The notes beneath the pieces were generated by a model. That model worked only from the letters and a program-made list of their open reading frames with translations. It was not told the origin of the DNA and made no database searches. A DNA stretch of 64,000 nt from contig CM067089.1 of NCBI GenBank assembly GCA_034008185.1, forward strand, positions 24,152,213-24,216,212. The letters are read 5' to 3'. This DNA is from Gorsachius magnificus (Eukaryota > Chordata > Aves > Pelecaniformes > Ardeidae). Positions 51,601 to 64,000 of the stretch are shown here, one piece after another (within the stretch, counting starts at the first letter, position 1; every line of letters begins with the position of its first letter). Made by a program: the position numbers and the translations under genes.

Positions 51601-54600
51601 TTCTTTCTTTCTGTGAATCTATGCTTTCTGCCAGGAATTGCATTTTAGGTTTCTTATGTGTTAGAGTTGCATCTTACAAACTTGGGTGATAAACCCCCAT
51701 ATTTGGGTACCTTGTTCATCTTATTTTCAGAGGCATTTTATAAACTGATGGCGGTACTGTATGTATGTAGGCATCTCTCAAAATTCTATAAACATGTATT
51801 GGGTCCTGTTTTTTTTGTGTTAAGGGGGTGGTGGTAAGATCATCAATGTCTTTAGCACTAACTGAAATCTGTTGGAGTTGCTGGTACTCAGTTTCTTTGA
51901 TGTTGTACACAAACATTTTAAAATTTTCAATGCAACTTGCAGTATATAGCTATTAATTTTCATATCTTACAGAGGCCTGGAACACAAAGATACTTTTATT
52001 GTCAATGTTTTTGGTTAAAAAAATAATCTGCTGAGAAGAGTTACTTAGGAGAGCAGAAAAAGAGGAGAATTTTAGTTGTCATTTGACTCCAATTAGCACC
52101 TCTATGTTACTCTATGTAAGGAATTTTGCACTTGTCCTTTCATAATGGGAAGAAAATGAAAAGGAGAAAATGCTTTCCTTCATTAAATGCTGCACTTAAC
52201 CTTGTGAAATCTTAACTCTGTGACAACTGATACTGCTTGCTCGTACAAACAGCTGTATTTTAACTTTCTGCCTGTATTTGAACACTATTGTCACAAGTGT
52301 GGTGCTTCCCAGATGTGTTTTCGCTTGTTCCAGTTAGCCATCTTTATTTCTGCCAGTTATTTAGCTTTACTTAATTTGTTCTTCAGTCCAACACCTGCAT
52401 TCATTTAATGTTTGCAGTTGGAGGCATTAGGGGGTTTTTAATATTATCTCAGTGCTGAAGTAATAAATGTGTTCATGAAAGTTCCTTCTGTGCTTCAGTT
52501 TTTGGTTTGGTTTGGGGTTTTTTCTTAAATACTTTCCTTTACTAAGCATAAGAAATGGCAGTATAGGCTGCGGTTAGGTTCCCAGTCTGTAGTAACTTGA
52601 ATCTTACCTTAGAATGGATCAGTTAAGTAGCTCCCCAAAACCAAGCAGGTCTTCCTTTAGTAAAGTGCCTGTCTCTTTTTCTGTACAAAGGAAAATAGTA
52701 GATTGATGTTTAGGGAGTGTATTTGAATATGTATTTTGTGGATATAGTTTGTGTGCTTAGAAAGCTTTTCTCAGTAGTATCTAAGTAGATCTTGCCTAGC
52801 CATTTCATATAGGTGTGACATTGCTGATGTTCATGCTTATCTGTGTTCATTAAAGACATGTGGAATTTTTACACTGTATTTATGCATTATGATACCTTGT
52901 CTTCGCTTTTTGAATTTACAGTACCTGAAAGCTTCAGCTCCTGTGCTACCTGGAGCAATGAAGCTTTTTTTTTTGTAGGTCTAAGGCTTATTTCCATGCA
53001 GCTGAATTTTGGGTTGCTCACTTCCAGTAGTGTCATACAATCTTTTATTCAGAGACGATAACAATTCCACTCAGTCAACTTTGCATGGGCTGTTGTTATT
53101 TCACAATCCATAAAAGTTTAAGCCATTCCCTTCTCCTACTTCCATGTAGCAAATAACAGAAATTTCTCAATGGTGATGCCCTTCAGTTGTACCACATCAA
53201 GTATAAAATTTTCTAATTCTGCTTAGATTTGTTAGTCCACAGTTAAATTACATTCACCACCTTCAGCATCTCTTGTGTTTTCAAAGTTAATCGCAAGTGT
53301 AGTTTATTTTGATGTTAACGACAGTTCTGATCAAGACCAGGCATTCTGGCCTTAGGCTGAGTTTCAAGTAGGAAATGTCATGTGTTGCATGTGATAATGA
53401 ACCCAATGTAACATACCTATCTGCTGGAGGAGAAGTTTTTAAAGCTCCAACCACCCTGGTATGTTTCAACAAATACTGTGGTATTTTTATATATATTTTC
53501 TTTTAGTGCCTAAGTGCTTGTCTAAGCAGAGAGATACTGTGGTGGTGTAGTGGGCTTGATGGTGGAATTATCTGGTTTCAACATGAGTCTGTCAAAACAT
53601 AAGCTTGATGTCAGCAATGTGTAGCAAAGCTTAAATAACATCCTACAGTATTTTACCTGGGGTTTGGCTATTCTACTTGAGAAAAAATGCTGATTATTAT
53701 AACAATGTAAGTATAAATGAAATTTTCTTTTGTGCTGCCTCCTCCTTTCAGAGGCATATTCAGTGAAGGCATTTTTATTGTAATTTACTGCTATGATGAG
53801 TATGATAATTTACAATGATTGTGATAGGGCTTTTTTCTTTGAGATGTGCTGGGTCTGTGTGTGCATCATGGGAAACGAGAGTTGTAGACACTGGCAGGAA
53901 TCAAAATATCCCCTAAAAAGACATTTGTTTGAATAACTCCACAATAGCTTTTTTCCCATTGATAACTTTTGCTATAGTGCTCGGGCATCAGTATGTATGC
54001 CATTTGACATGCAAAACTATTTCTCACAATAATGAATAGGTTTTATGGCCAGGAAAACACCATTCTGAACGTCTTAACCATAAAGAAGAAGCTGCAGCTA
54101 GCAGCAGTTGTGGCCTTTTTTTGCTGGCCTGGGAAACCCACCACCTTGAGGGATTGTTTTCTGGAAGTTACAGCTGAAGTGTGATGCACTTGTTGTGGAA
54201 AGATGATAGACTCCGTATCTAACCAGGAAGCAAATCCATTTATTGGCTTCCAAAACAAATATGGGAAAAATACTTGCTCTCTCATAAATACAGAAATCCC
54301 CACCTTTATTTCTTTGATCAAAATGGAAAAAAAGAGCTTTGTCTGAACTGGCACCAGCATGTGTTATGTCATTCTGTGATGTATTTAGGGTGTGGTGTGC
54401 ATTATGCTGCCACTTCAGGTGTAACTTCTCATGCATAGGCAATTTTGCCTGTGTTTTCTTAAGTAACTTATGTGGAAAAGTGAATTAGAAATTTTTTTTC
54501 TTTTTTTTTGTGAAGTTTGATCCTCAAGATATCATTCTTTGAAGAGGAATGCTTTGTACTTTTTGCAGAAAAATGCATCACCAACTTTTAAGAGAGATTG

Positions 54601-54839
54601 TACCTCCTTTTTCCGTAATAGAAAATTAATGAGACTCTGTCTAACATCATAAAAATATTTATTTCTAAAAGCTCAGCTCTATGTTATTAATTATATTTAT
54701 TTGTATGAGGAATATACATGTTTCCTTTCCTGTCATTCTCCTCCTACCCCAGTAGCCTTTAAATTGCAGATACACTTCTGCAACACAGTAATTAGTGAAG
54801 CTCAGTCATTGCTCCTTTTATCATGTGATTTTTGGGTGT

Positions 54840-55360
54840 TTTTTAGAAGAATGCATTATTAGAGCACTTACACAGCCAGTCTAGCTGCAACAGCCAGGCG
54901 GCAATAGCAGTGCCATTTTTCACAAAGAAAATGTTGAACGGGAGCCAAATGTTTGGTGGCAGAGTCTGTTGCTAGGAAATCAAGTTCCTGAGGCGATTAA
55001 TGACAAAGCAAGCAATAACAAGAAGGCAGAATTACAGATTTAAAAGAGAGGCAGAAAAAAAGTGGTTGGTGTTATAATTACCCAAAGAAATCCGTACTCA
55101 TTAAATTGGCTGTTTTTATGATTGACTTTAATTGGAGGTTAGCTCAGATATTTAGCTCCTTTCCCACCCCTTTAAACACACACATGCACATAATCTGTAG
55201 AACTGCAGACTTGTTTTTCTAAGCATTGAGAGGAGCTTGCCCTGTAATTTGATCCCCACTGACAGATGCATTTTCTATGCTGCCATTTTGAATTAACCTA
55301 TTGTGCAACAATTTTCCTCAGCTCTGTTGAATAAAACATCAAGTCTTATTACCTCAGATG
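54840..55360. promoter_or_regulatory. Candidate conserved non-coding element
   Basis: A 500-bp stretch with balanced composition, no low-complexity runs and closely spaced factor-like motifs: GATTAATGAC near 54995, TGATTGAC (55119-55126, PBX-like), ATTAAATTGG and TTAATTGG (TAAT sites), TGACAGATG (55260-55268, MEIS/TGIF-like) and TTGTGCAAC (55301-55309, C/EBP-like). It has no coding frame and no repeat match. That it is conserved or active is inference; no alignment was available. Confidence 0.3.
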
Positions 55361-56513
55361 GATTTGATAGAGTAAAAGAATGTACTTCTAGCTGAAGTAG
55401 ACTATTTGCAATGAGTTCAGTGATTTGAACTCTGCCAACAAGCACCAATAATTTGTGATGTATACTTAAAGAACGAAAGAGAGAAGAGCCACGTGGGGGG
55501 TCTTTTTGGCTGTATGAAGTTCAAACGCAGACCTCAGAGTAATATTGTTGTTTGTGCTAAGGTTATTCCCCGAGATCAAGCCTTTTTAGATAAAGCATGT
55601 TAACTAAGATTTTTACCATTAAGGAGATTGGTTTTGAACCAGAGATTCTCTTACCCCCAGTGTATATCCAAACTGCTAGGCTACTGCAGGACTAGAAAAA
55701 TAAAAATCAATCCCCCTCTCTCAGAAACCCCAACAGTTGGATTTTTCCTCTGAGACTTCTTTTGTGAAGATAAATTTTCCCTTGTAAAGTTAAACTGGAA
55801 TAAATGATGTTTTAAAATGACTTTAAATTCCAAACAGTTTGTATCCTGTGGTAAGGGAAGAACAGGCTTTCACCTTATTCACTTTTCTCCCCAATTAGAA
55901 AAACTTAGGCACTCTGTTCAACAAAATTTTGGCACAGAAACAGGGAGGCAACTGACCCTGACATTTAAATCCTGTCGTGTTTCATCGATCATGTTGAAGA
56001 CAATATTCTCTATTTGCAGCAAGAGATAAGTGAGAAAATATCCTTTTACAGTACCTGTGAGTGAACATACAGAAGCTAACTAGAAAAGCTAAATGATGCC
56101 ATAGCTCTTCAAATTCCTAATCAAACAGTGAAACAATAGAACCATGCGTATTCTGTCCAACAATACCCACATTACTAATCAGATGCCAATGCCAAGCTGT
56201 CTGCTTTGTTAAATACCCAGGTTCCCTGAGGCAAGAAGACAGCTGCTATAACTACTATGAAATTTGGTAGCTCAATCTATTTTTGCTACCCTTGGGCTAT
56301 CAAGCTACCGTTAATTCAGACCACCCCAATTGGTACACTTTAGGGATTTTTTTCAAAGTGTTTGTAATTAAAATGATAAAACATCATTATTACTCCAAAG
56401 ATGTTGTGTGCGCTTTGCATTTGACAGATACCTACAGAGATAAACCCAGCATGTAATTTTCATTGACATAATGGTTGTGATTGCATTACCCTTTTAAAAG
56501 TATATTGCTTTTT

Positions 56514-56530
56514 GGGGGGGGGGGGGGGGG
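56514..56530. repeat. G17 homopolymer
   Basis: Seventeen consecutive G followed by AAGAGGGGAAAGGG. Long G runs are unstable and can form quadruplex structures; the length may be polymorphic or uncertain in the assembly. Confidence 0.9.
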
Positions 56531-59500
56531 AAGAGGGGAAAGGGCATGCTTTTATTTCATTAGTAGAATTTGTAAATCTGTTGAAATACTAAATCAGCCT
56601 CTTAGCTGCAAGCTACTTGTCTGCAAAGGCTGAACTGAGCTCTGTAGCAGACCCGGGAGTGGTGAGAAGAGGTGTTCACCAGGGCCAGCTCTGCCACCAG
56701 GGACCGGGACCCGCTGTGCTGCCCGCAGACCACTGCAGAGACCTCTGCTCCCAGATGTCTCTGCTTTTAGGGACACCAAGTCTCAAAGCATATGTAAAAT
56801 CTGGGCAGACTTAACACACTATTTAAATGTAAATTAAAAAGGGAAGCCTTGATACTCTAAGGGGTGAGGTGAGTCAATTTGAAGGGAAATTTTTACTGCA
56901 GGTCAGTCTTTATTAGATGCTCTCTTTATGAGAGCACAAGAATTTTGTCTGTTACCATGTCAACTTTGTTAGAGCAAAATCTCAAAACTAAAGCTCCAGC
57001 AAATCAAGGACTTAGAAGCTCTGACTGAAGGAGTACTGGTTGCATTTTTTTTGTTTCAGTACTTCTCTGATAAGGTTTAAAAATAATCATTAACTTAAGA
57101 CTGTTCTAAAGACTAAAACTTGAAATTTGTGAATTTACCTAATTTGAGCTAACTTGCTTATTTTGGATGCTGACTACCAAAATTTATAATAAATTGGTAG
57201 TCACCACTCTGTGTGCAGTTGGCTGAAATTTGGGGTTCCACCTTCTTTCTGAAGGAAGTGATCTCATTAACACATGGAGATGTCGTAGTCTGCATAACCC
57301 TGGAATATGTATTCTTTGTGTCTGTCATCAACTGCTACATTAAAAGCAGCATAAAAATACTACAACAATTGTGCTCTGTTTTACATGAAGAAGGTTAATT
57401 TTTAACAGCAAAAACTAGTTGCATGTGTGTAACTTGAGCTGAGTTAAGCTATTTATGGTAGCCCACTACTTGGTCTGAAGTTGAAATTACAGTTTCATTT
57501 ATTGTTTACATGTGTAATAGGGGTAGTGCAGTTGTTCAAATACAAAACTTTTTTTCCTTGCAAAAAGTTGAGTAATGATTTGCTTTGAAATGAGCACTCT
57601 GACATGATCACATTTGTGCTTGTTATTTCAAAGGCAGTAACATTTGCACTAAAATTACAGAATGTTAAAATACGTATACATAGTGGAAGGGGATTCATAT
57701 ATGCTTCCTCTTAGCTCAAAAACTGAGCTGTACTGAAGGGTATTGATAGGTACTGTAGACTACGGGTGTTTTGAAATAGCAGTGGTTGCAAGCAGGATAG
57801 GAACCTGAAGGTTACTTTTTGATTCTGCAAGTAACAATTATTAAAAAAATTAAAAATATTTTTACAGCATACTAATCAATATCCTAAAAACCTGCGTCAA
57901 GTAAATCTTAGTGTGCTACATTATGCTTAGCAATTGTGTACTTAGAATAAAAAAGTATTTTGCAAAATTGCTTCTGCACAGATTTGCAGTGATAACATAT
58001 TAAACCTGTTAGTAGTATGCCTTGCAGGTTGGGCTTTTTATGACTTTGTGACAGATTTTAGCCCTTTAGGAGGCATGAAGGCCTGAGTCCAGCCAGCCTT
58101 GTTTGTTATTGGGTTTATTTCAAAAAGGAATTAACTGATTCCAAAACCTTGCTCTGGAAGTTCATTTGGAAGAGGCTATGGGACATAAGACAGATCCTGG
58201 ATTGGCCTTGGTGCAACAGAGAAAAATACCTTTCCCCTTTCTTGGGGGACATTGGCTTTAGTTGAGATCTTCATGGTGTTTTCTGAGTTTCTTTTTAAAG
58301 AATAGAACTGTGCCCTAAAGACAGAGCTGAGCAGGTTATGTGGTGTAGCTTTAATCCTTCTAGTTGTGGGGCTAAAGCTCAATCAGCAGTGTGCTGGGTC
58401 ACCTGCTTAGTAAATGGGCTTCAGACTGTCTGGTTTGGTCAAAAGAAAGATCCTTCTTTTTTTCTTTCTTCTTCCTTTAATTAAGGATAGAATACTTAAG
58501 GAAATACTAAATTCTCTGAAGAAGTAGAGTGCTGTTTTAGAAAAAATTTCTAAGTTGGAGGAATACAGGTAGACACTGTTACTTTCTAAGGTGTATCCAG
58601 ACCATCTTGGTAGCAGATAGGGCTTGGCTGAAGAAACATCTTTTTAGCAATATGAACATACTAATCCTTGCAAAGGTTTGACTTAAACAAAAGCTAAGGG
58701 CACTTAGCTTTTGTCCACAATAGAAGGATTTTGCTGATGCAGCTACTGTGGAAAATCCTCCTGGGCATTTACACTTCTCCTAATGTGGAGACAGGTTCTA
58801 ACAGATGCTATACCAGCAGAAATGCTCTCACCTTCCCAAACTAATCATATTCACACCAAAGTTTTTATTGGCAGGACTATGTTGGTTAAGGACAATGGAG
58901 TTTTTTTCATGTTTCTAAATAATGTAGCTGCTCAGGCAAGATATCAGCACACCTAGGCCATAGTCTGAGTCTATAATCCATAGATATTGCAGAGCACTTT
59001 ATAAATCACAAGGTTTCCCATATGTAGTATGTGGCTAATAATATCTAGACCTTGAAGATCTGTAGATGAGATTTGTCTTACTACCACTTTTAATGCTAAA
59101 GTTCCTGAAGTTCTTTTGCAGAATGCCACTGCTCCTAATAGTTTTTTGCCAACTATGCTATCGCCAGATGCAATAACAATACTTTCCTGCGAATTTGAAA
59201 ATGGTGGGGAACAGCAGTTAACAGTATTTAGCATGAAATATGCCTCAGCATATGCCTCTGAACATGTCTTTTTAAGACCATATGGAGTATAATTGGTGCT
59301 GAACAACATTGAGGTGTTTTGTGAAAAGTAAAGGCTAAGCATTATAAGGAGTCATAAAATCCTAAAGAATGAGACAAATGGAAGAAAGGAGGGAGGTATT
59401 GAATTTTCTTACGTGTTTTCTGAATAACCTGAAGTGAGAGACCACAATATTTTTAATAGATTTCTCTTCACAGTAGGGTTAAAATTAAGAAATTCATCAA

Positions 59501-62500
59501 AATGATGGTAGGTATTGGGAATGGAAGATAGCGTGAGTAATGGGAATGGAGAAGAAACAGCCCTATCCATTGAGAGCACCCAGGAGAATATTGGCTTTTA
59601 TAGCTGGGCTTACTATCATTGGCACTCTTTGTAAATGGAGTTCTTCAGGCACTTGATCACAGCAAAGTAAGGTAAGAATGAACTTCATCCTTAAATATGA
59701 ATTTCCCCTGTCCTTTTGAGGACTAGAGTCAAAACTTACAGGTCTTATCCATTTACATATTAAGATATCTTATTTCCAAGAGACAATTTAGAATTATTAG
59801 AGCAATGTTCTAAAATTAAAATTCCACACCATTTTACTGATTTTAATCATGAACTGTAGCTGAATGTAGAAAAAACATTTACAGACTCTAAGCAATTGAA
59901 AATTTTCAAAAGTATGAAGGATCCAATTTTCTTTGAAGAAAAATAGAAATTTTCAGTGAGCGTGTATATAAAGGATAGCAAGTATTCATTCCCCAGAACT
60001 AGTGTTGTCCCTAAGTGCTGCTTTATACTGCTGAGAATGGGCTGAAGAGAGTTTTTGCTGAGGGCTGTAGATTCCTATCTGCCTAATTGAGCCATCATTT
60101 GTTGACAGGAGGGAAATCATGTGACCTGCCTTTAGTGCATTTCTCAGTAACAGCAGGAGTGCAAATTATAGTTCATGGAAGAGGAATAGAAAATATTAAA
60201 ATTTTTTAGAATGGCCTCCAATACAGAATACTGCATGAGGTTTGTATTGCAGCAGAATCAGATGTTTGAACATTCATACGGTAAATACATTAAATAAAAT
60301 GATCAGACTCTAATTATTTTGAAAGCATTGGACTACTTCTATTACAAAGTCCCCAAACCTTCAGAATATGAATTTAATAAGTTCTTAGTTTTATCAGTAT
60401 GAGGATAAAATTATGTCAGTAGAATTGAAAGCAGGTGTCATCTTTTTCTTTTGAGCAAAAATGTCCACATAGTAATCTGCCCAATTGCAGAGTTGCTACC
60501 AAGTGTTGTACAGTGGTAAACAGAACAGCAGAAAACATTCAATATTATAATTTACTAGAAAAGTATCAGGAAAGGTTATTAAAAAACCTTGTAATTTGAG
60601 GCACATTCGCTACTCTATTCAGTCCATCTAGCACATCATTTTTATATTAAATTTCAGTCATGCTCCCTAACCAAATATGCTATTTTGTAGAATGTAGAAT
60701 TACAGGCACGCTGCTGTCTTTTGGAGATATCTGTTTGCTAGAATAGTCTTTTTTTTTCTTTATTTTTTTTTTTCCCAACACTAGGCTGAATTGATCTCAT
60801 CTGTAAGAAAAGTTAGTTTCTATTTTGTTTTTAGAATAAATGATTACTGGCTGCTCTGTTGATGAAGTGATGTGATATATGTTGGAAGACGGGCACAGCA
60901 GCAAAACCACTTTCGAATGATATGTAGAAATCATGTAACTGAGAAACCTGAGACCAGTATAACTCTGGAGGTTAGCTTACCAGTGAATAGGTAATCTGAT
61001 TTCGTCTGCTAATTTTCATATCGCTAGCAGTCATGTCACCACTGCCTTGACAGGGAAGAGTATCAGAAGAGTACTTGAGTCTTTCTGCAACTGCAGATCT
61101 CTGGAGGAAATTCTCTAAGCTGAAAGTAGTTGGCAGCTGGAAGAGTATTGTATATGCTTGTCTTGTTTTACTCTTGTCTAGGCATCCACTTGTGGCTGCT
61201 GTTGGGATGCAATACTGGACTAGGTGGACCTTTGAGCTGATAATTTACTACTGAAGCTTTTAAGTTAAAAAAACCCCATGACTTGCACCTCTCATTCTTG
61301 ATTTTTGGCCTACTGAGAGAAGAAAAATGAACAATGATGAAAAGTAAGACAAAAGTGTTAGAGGTAAAAAAGGAAAGTATAAATCTTTAGATGTTAGGAA
61401 GAAATGCTTCTGGGCATGTTTTAACATTATGTCTGTTACTCTTTTGCATAAAAAGATTACACATACTCTAATGTTTTATTTTCAGAAAAAATGTGTTAAT
61501 ACAGTAGAATACAGCTCACACACTTGTGAACCATGGCAGAGCATTTACTGTGTTTTCCACAGTGTTCAGGCTATTGAGTTTAGATTTGAAAATAGATTTT
61601 GTTAAGTCATGATTGTCTTAAGCCTGTATTACCAACTAGAAAGAGACTCAACAGTTGATATCTGCCCTGAAGGCAAAATTTTTAAATCTGACTGTACAAT
61701 GTAATAATATGTAAGTAGAAAATTCAAGGGTGAATTTAGACTTTCACATGTGGAAGGTAACATGTAGCATACCACCCAGGACATGAATTCCATTTTGTAA
61801 GCTGAAGGCTATAAATGGCTATAATAGCTAAAAAGCTGTAATTGAATCACAGTCAATATATGTTTAACCTGGAATCAGAGTCATCCTTGCAGCCTCTTGT
61901 TTCTCCATTTGGGAGAATAATTCATACCATCTGACAGAGTATGGGATATATTGGTGCTGAGTGACACATTGCCAGGAAGGAAGAGCACTGCCACGTTTCC
62001 CCCCATTCTCTTCATTTCAGCCCACTTAGATTAGAGAGTAGCAAACCTTAGACTTTGCTCTTGCTTCCTCCTTTCTACTCATAATATAACTGTGTTTGTG
62101 CCTATGCAACTGATGCATCAGTTGGGATTTGGAAAGTCATTTTCTCCACTTCCTAACAATAATTGAGCGGTATTGTTATAGCTAGTAAGAGTTTTTTCTA
62201 AAAATCTCAGTTCAATCATCATCTTGTCTTTTCATTCTTATTGCTACCATATACATTTTAATGCTAGAAGTAGTCACCTACATTTTATTGTAAATAGATA
62301 CTACTTAACATTGCATCAGATTTACAATACTGTACTGTCCTCTTGTTATTATTCAGCTAAGTTTTCAATGTTTATAATTTTAACAGAAAGTAGGTTTTAG
62401 TTTTAGATTAATAAAAAATACATAGCTTTATTTGGAACTTGTGGAAGCTGCTTCCACTGGTAGCTGGAAGACTCTTAAAGCGAAGAAAACAAAACCAAAA

Positions 62501-64000
62501 AGGTCTTAATATTATTGAGTGTATGTGCCCTTTCGGTAGCATATGCGTGTTCTTGGTTTTGCCAATTCAAAATGTCTAATGGAAATCAATTTCTGGTTTT
62601 CATACAACAAGAAAAGGGGGATTGAGATAATAAGAACCTTAGTTTGTTGATATGGCCACTGGCAAAAAATCAGTGCTGTGGAGTAACTCATATATAGTAG
62701 AAGGGCAACAGTAGCCCACAGCTAAATAAGAAGAAAAATCAGTTACATTGTGTGTGCGCTTATGTTTTGCATATGTGCCTTAATTATTTTAACTGAAGTA
62801 AGATTAAATAGTTGTTATGACATCAATAAACTAAAAATTTGTGTTATGAATTAGGCAAAATCGTAGAGATAATCCTGTACAGATTTTTGGCCTAAATCTA
62901 GAATGTGTTTATAGTTCCTTCAAGTTGAAGAGCCCTGGCTAAATATGGAAGTTTTGATGAAATGCATAAAGCATGTTAGCTGTAAATTCTACATGAGTAA
63001 TATTTGCTTTGGAGTTCTGTTTGCCTTCACTGATAAGTTTGCCTAGCAATACTCAGAGATGATGATTGCCCTGAAATGGATGATGGTTCAAAAATAAGCC
63101 CTGTGTAAATTAGAGGGAGTTAATATTTGCCTGATACGACAAATGAGTAAGAAGTTTTAGAGCAGGCATAAAAGCAGTTCTGAAATTAAACTCTTGTTTA
63201 AAAAGAATGAAAAGCTTTTGGAAAATCCTGTGAAACATTGTGGGTTCAACTTCCACGTCGGTAGTGTTTATTGCCACAAGAGCCACAAATGTTTGAGAAT
63301 ATATTATAATATACCCAGATGTCAAGGATTATTATATGACTCATTTTGCTTTGTAATTGCCATAAAGTTTTTTATTGCCAAAATCTCTGATGAGAAGACA
63401 GCTTTCCCAAAACTTCTCAGTACACTGTTTTTTATATTGAACTTTATAGTTTGGTTTTTTTCTGAAAGCTCTTAGCTTCTAATGTCTGATATCAAGTATT
63501 TTTTTGTCTGAAATGCATTATAAAAGGACACACATATGGTTGATCTGTCTTTGTTTTATTTTGTATAGCCTTCTTTGGCATAATGTTTCAAATAATGGAA
63601 CACCACAGTTCCTTCAGCCCCAAAATACTCTCTGCTGTTTTGGTAATAACGGGCCAGAAAAATTGGATTTCAATCTTCTGTCATCTTTGTTCCCTCTAAC
63701 TTGCCACATTAAAAAGATTACTGCCATGTTGGCAATAAAATCCTGGATTTCAAGTGTATGGAAGCAGAGGACTTAGGTTGCAAAGGTGGCTGGTTTAGTC
63801 TCCAGAGAGATATCCTTTTTTTAAATCTCCTTAGACCTCAACCTTCTTCATGATAATGTTCTCTATATTTTGTCTTTTATTTTATGGTTTAATTTGCTTG
63901 TGCCACATGGAAGACTTCTGTTGCTTACTGTAATTTGATGTAAAATATAAAAATTAATCTTGTCATTCAGAATCTCTCCTGCTGATGAGCTGCAGGATTC

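Noticed and set aside
53828..53842. GGC TTT TTT CTT TGA after ATAG, resembling the GFFL start of the next ADK exon
   Set aside because: The frame stops at the fifth codon, the expected downstream residues do not follow, and there is no proper polypyrimidine tract with AG directly before it.
60748..60785. Long T-rich tract followed by ACTAG, like a splice acceptor
   Set aside because: What follows has no open frame resembling ADK and no donor that would make a sensible exon.

Overview
This is vertebrate nuclear DNA, almost certainly from a bird. The evidence is several CR1 LINE copies, one ending in the typical ATTCTATG-type tail, a solo LTR of a type recalled from avian endogenous retroviruses, and two exons that translate to adenosine kinase (ADK). 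The sequence is AT-rich, with no bacterial-style gene packing. I cannot name the species.

The only host gene supported is ADK on the + strand, seen as two internal coding exons: 42971-43143 (173 nt, residues 75-132 in human short-isoform numbering) and 48519-48627 (109 nt, rest of codon 132 to residue 168). Both have AG acceptors and GT donors, and the reading frame joins exactly across the intron. Together they give 282 coding bases, under 0.5% of the window. The rest is intron: one of at least 43 kb upstream, one of 5.4 kb between the exons, and one of at least 15 kb downstream. I found no exon encoding the N-terminal part (residues 1-74) or the part after residue 168. Those must lie outside, in line with ADK being a very large gene.

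Region by region: 1-6591 is unique intron. At 6592-6620 is a T29 tract, followed by a long sense CR1 (6621-9287) carrying remnants of ORF1, the endonuclease and the reverse transcriptase, with a large internal deletion before the tail. 9288-20357 is unique AT-rich intron. 20358-21452 is an antisense CR1, with an older degraded CR1/L3-like antisense fragment at 22020-22455. 22456-36982 is mostly unique, with three short palindrome-like old repeats near 26.1, 30.5 and 32.9 kb. 36983-37509 is a sense solo LTR. 37510-42970 leads to the first exon and includes a stretch that looks like conserved non-coding sequence. A third CR1 (antisense, about 44515-45250) sits in the 5.4-kb intron. The downstream intron holds another regulatory-looking stretch (54840-55360) and a G17 run beside a small GC-rich island (56514-56775).

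I see no new multi-gene system. The findings most worth checking are the palindromic old repeats, the two putative conserved non-coding blocks, the weak donor of the first exon, and the structure of the deleted CR1. Matches to CR1, LTR and human ADK sequences are from memory, not from a search.
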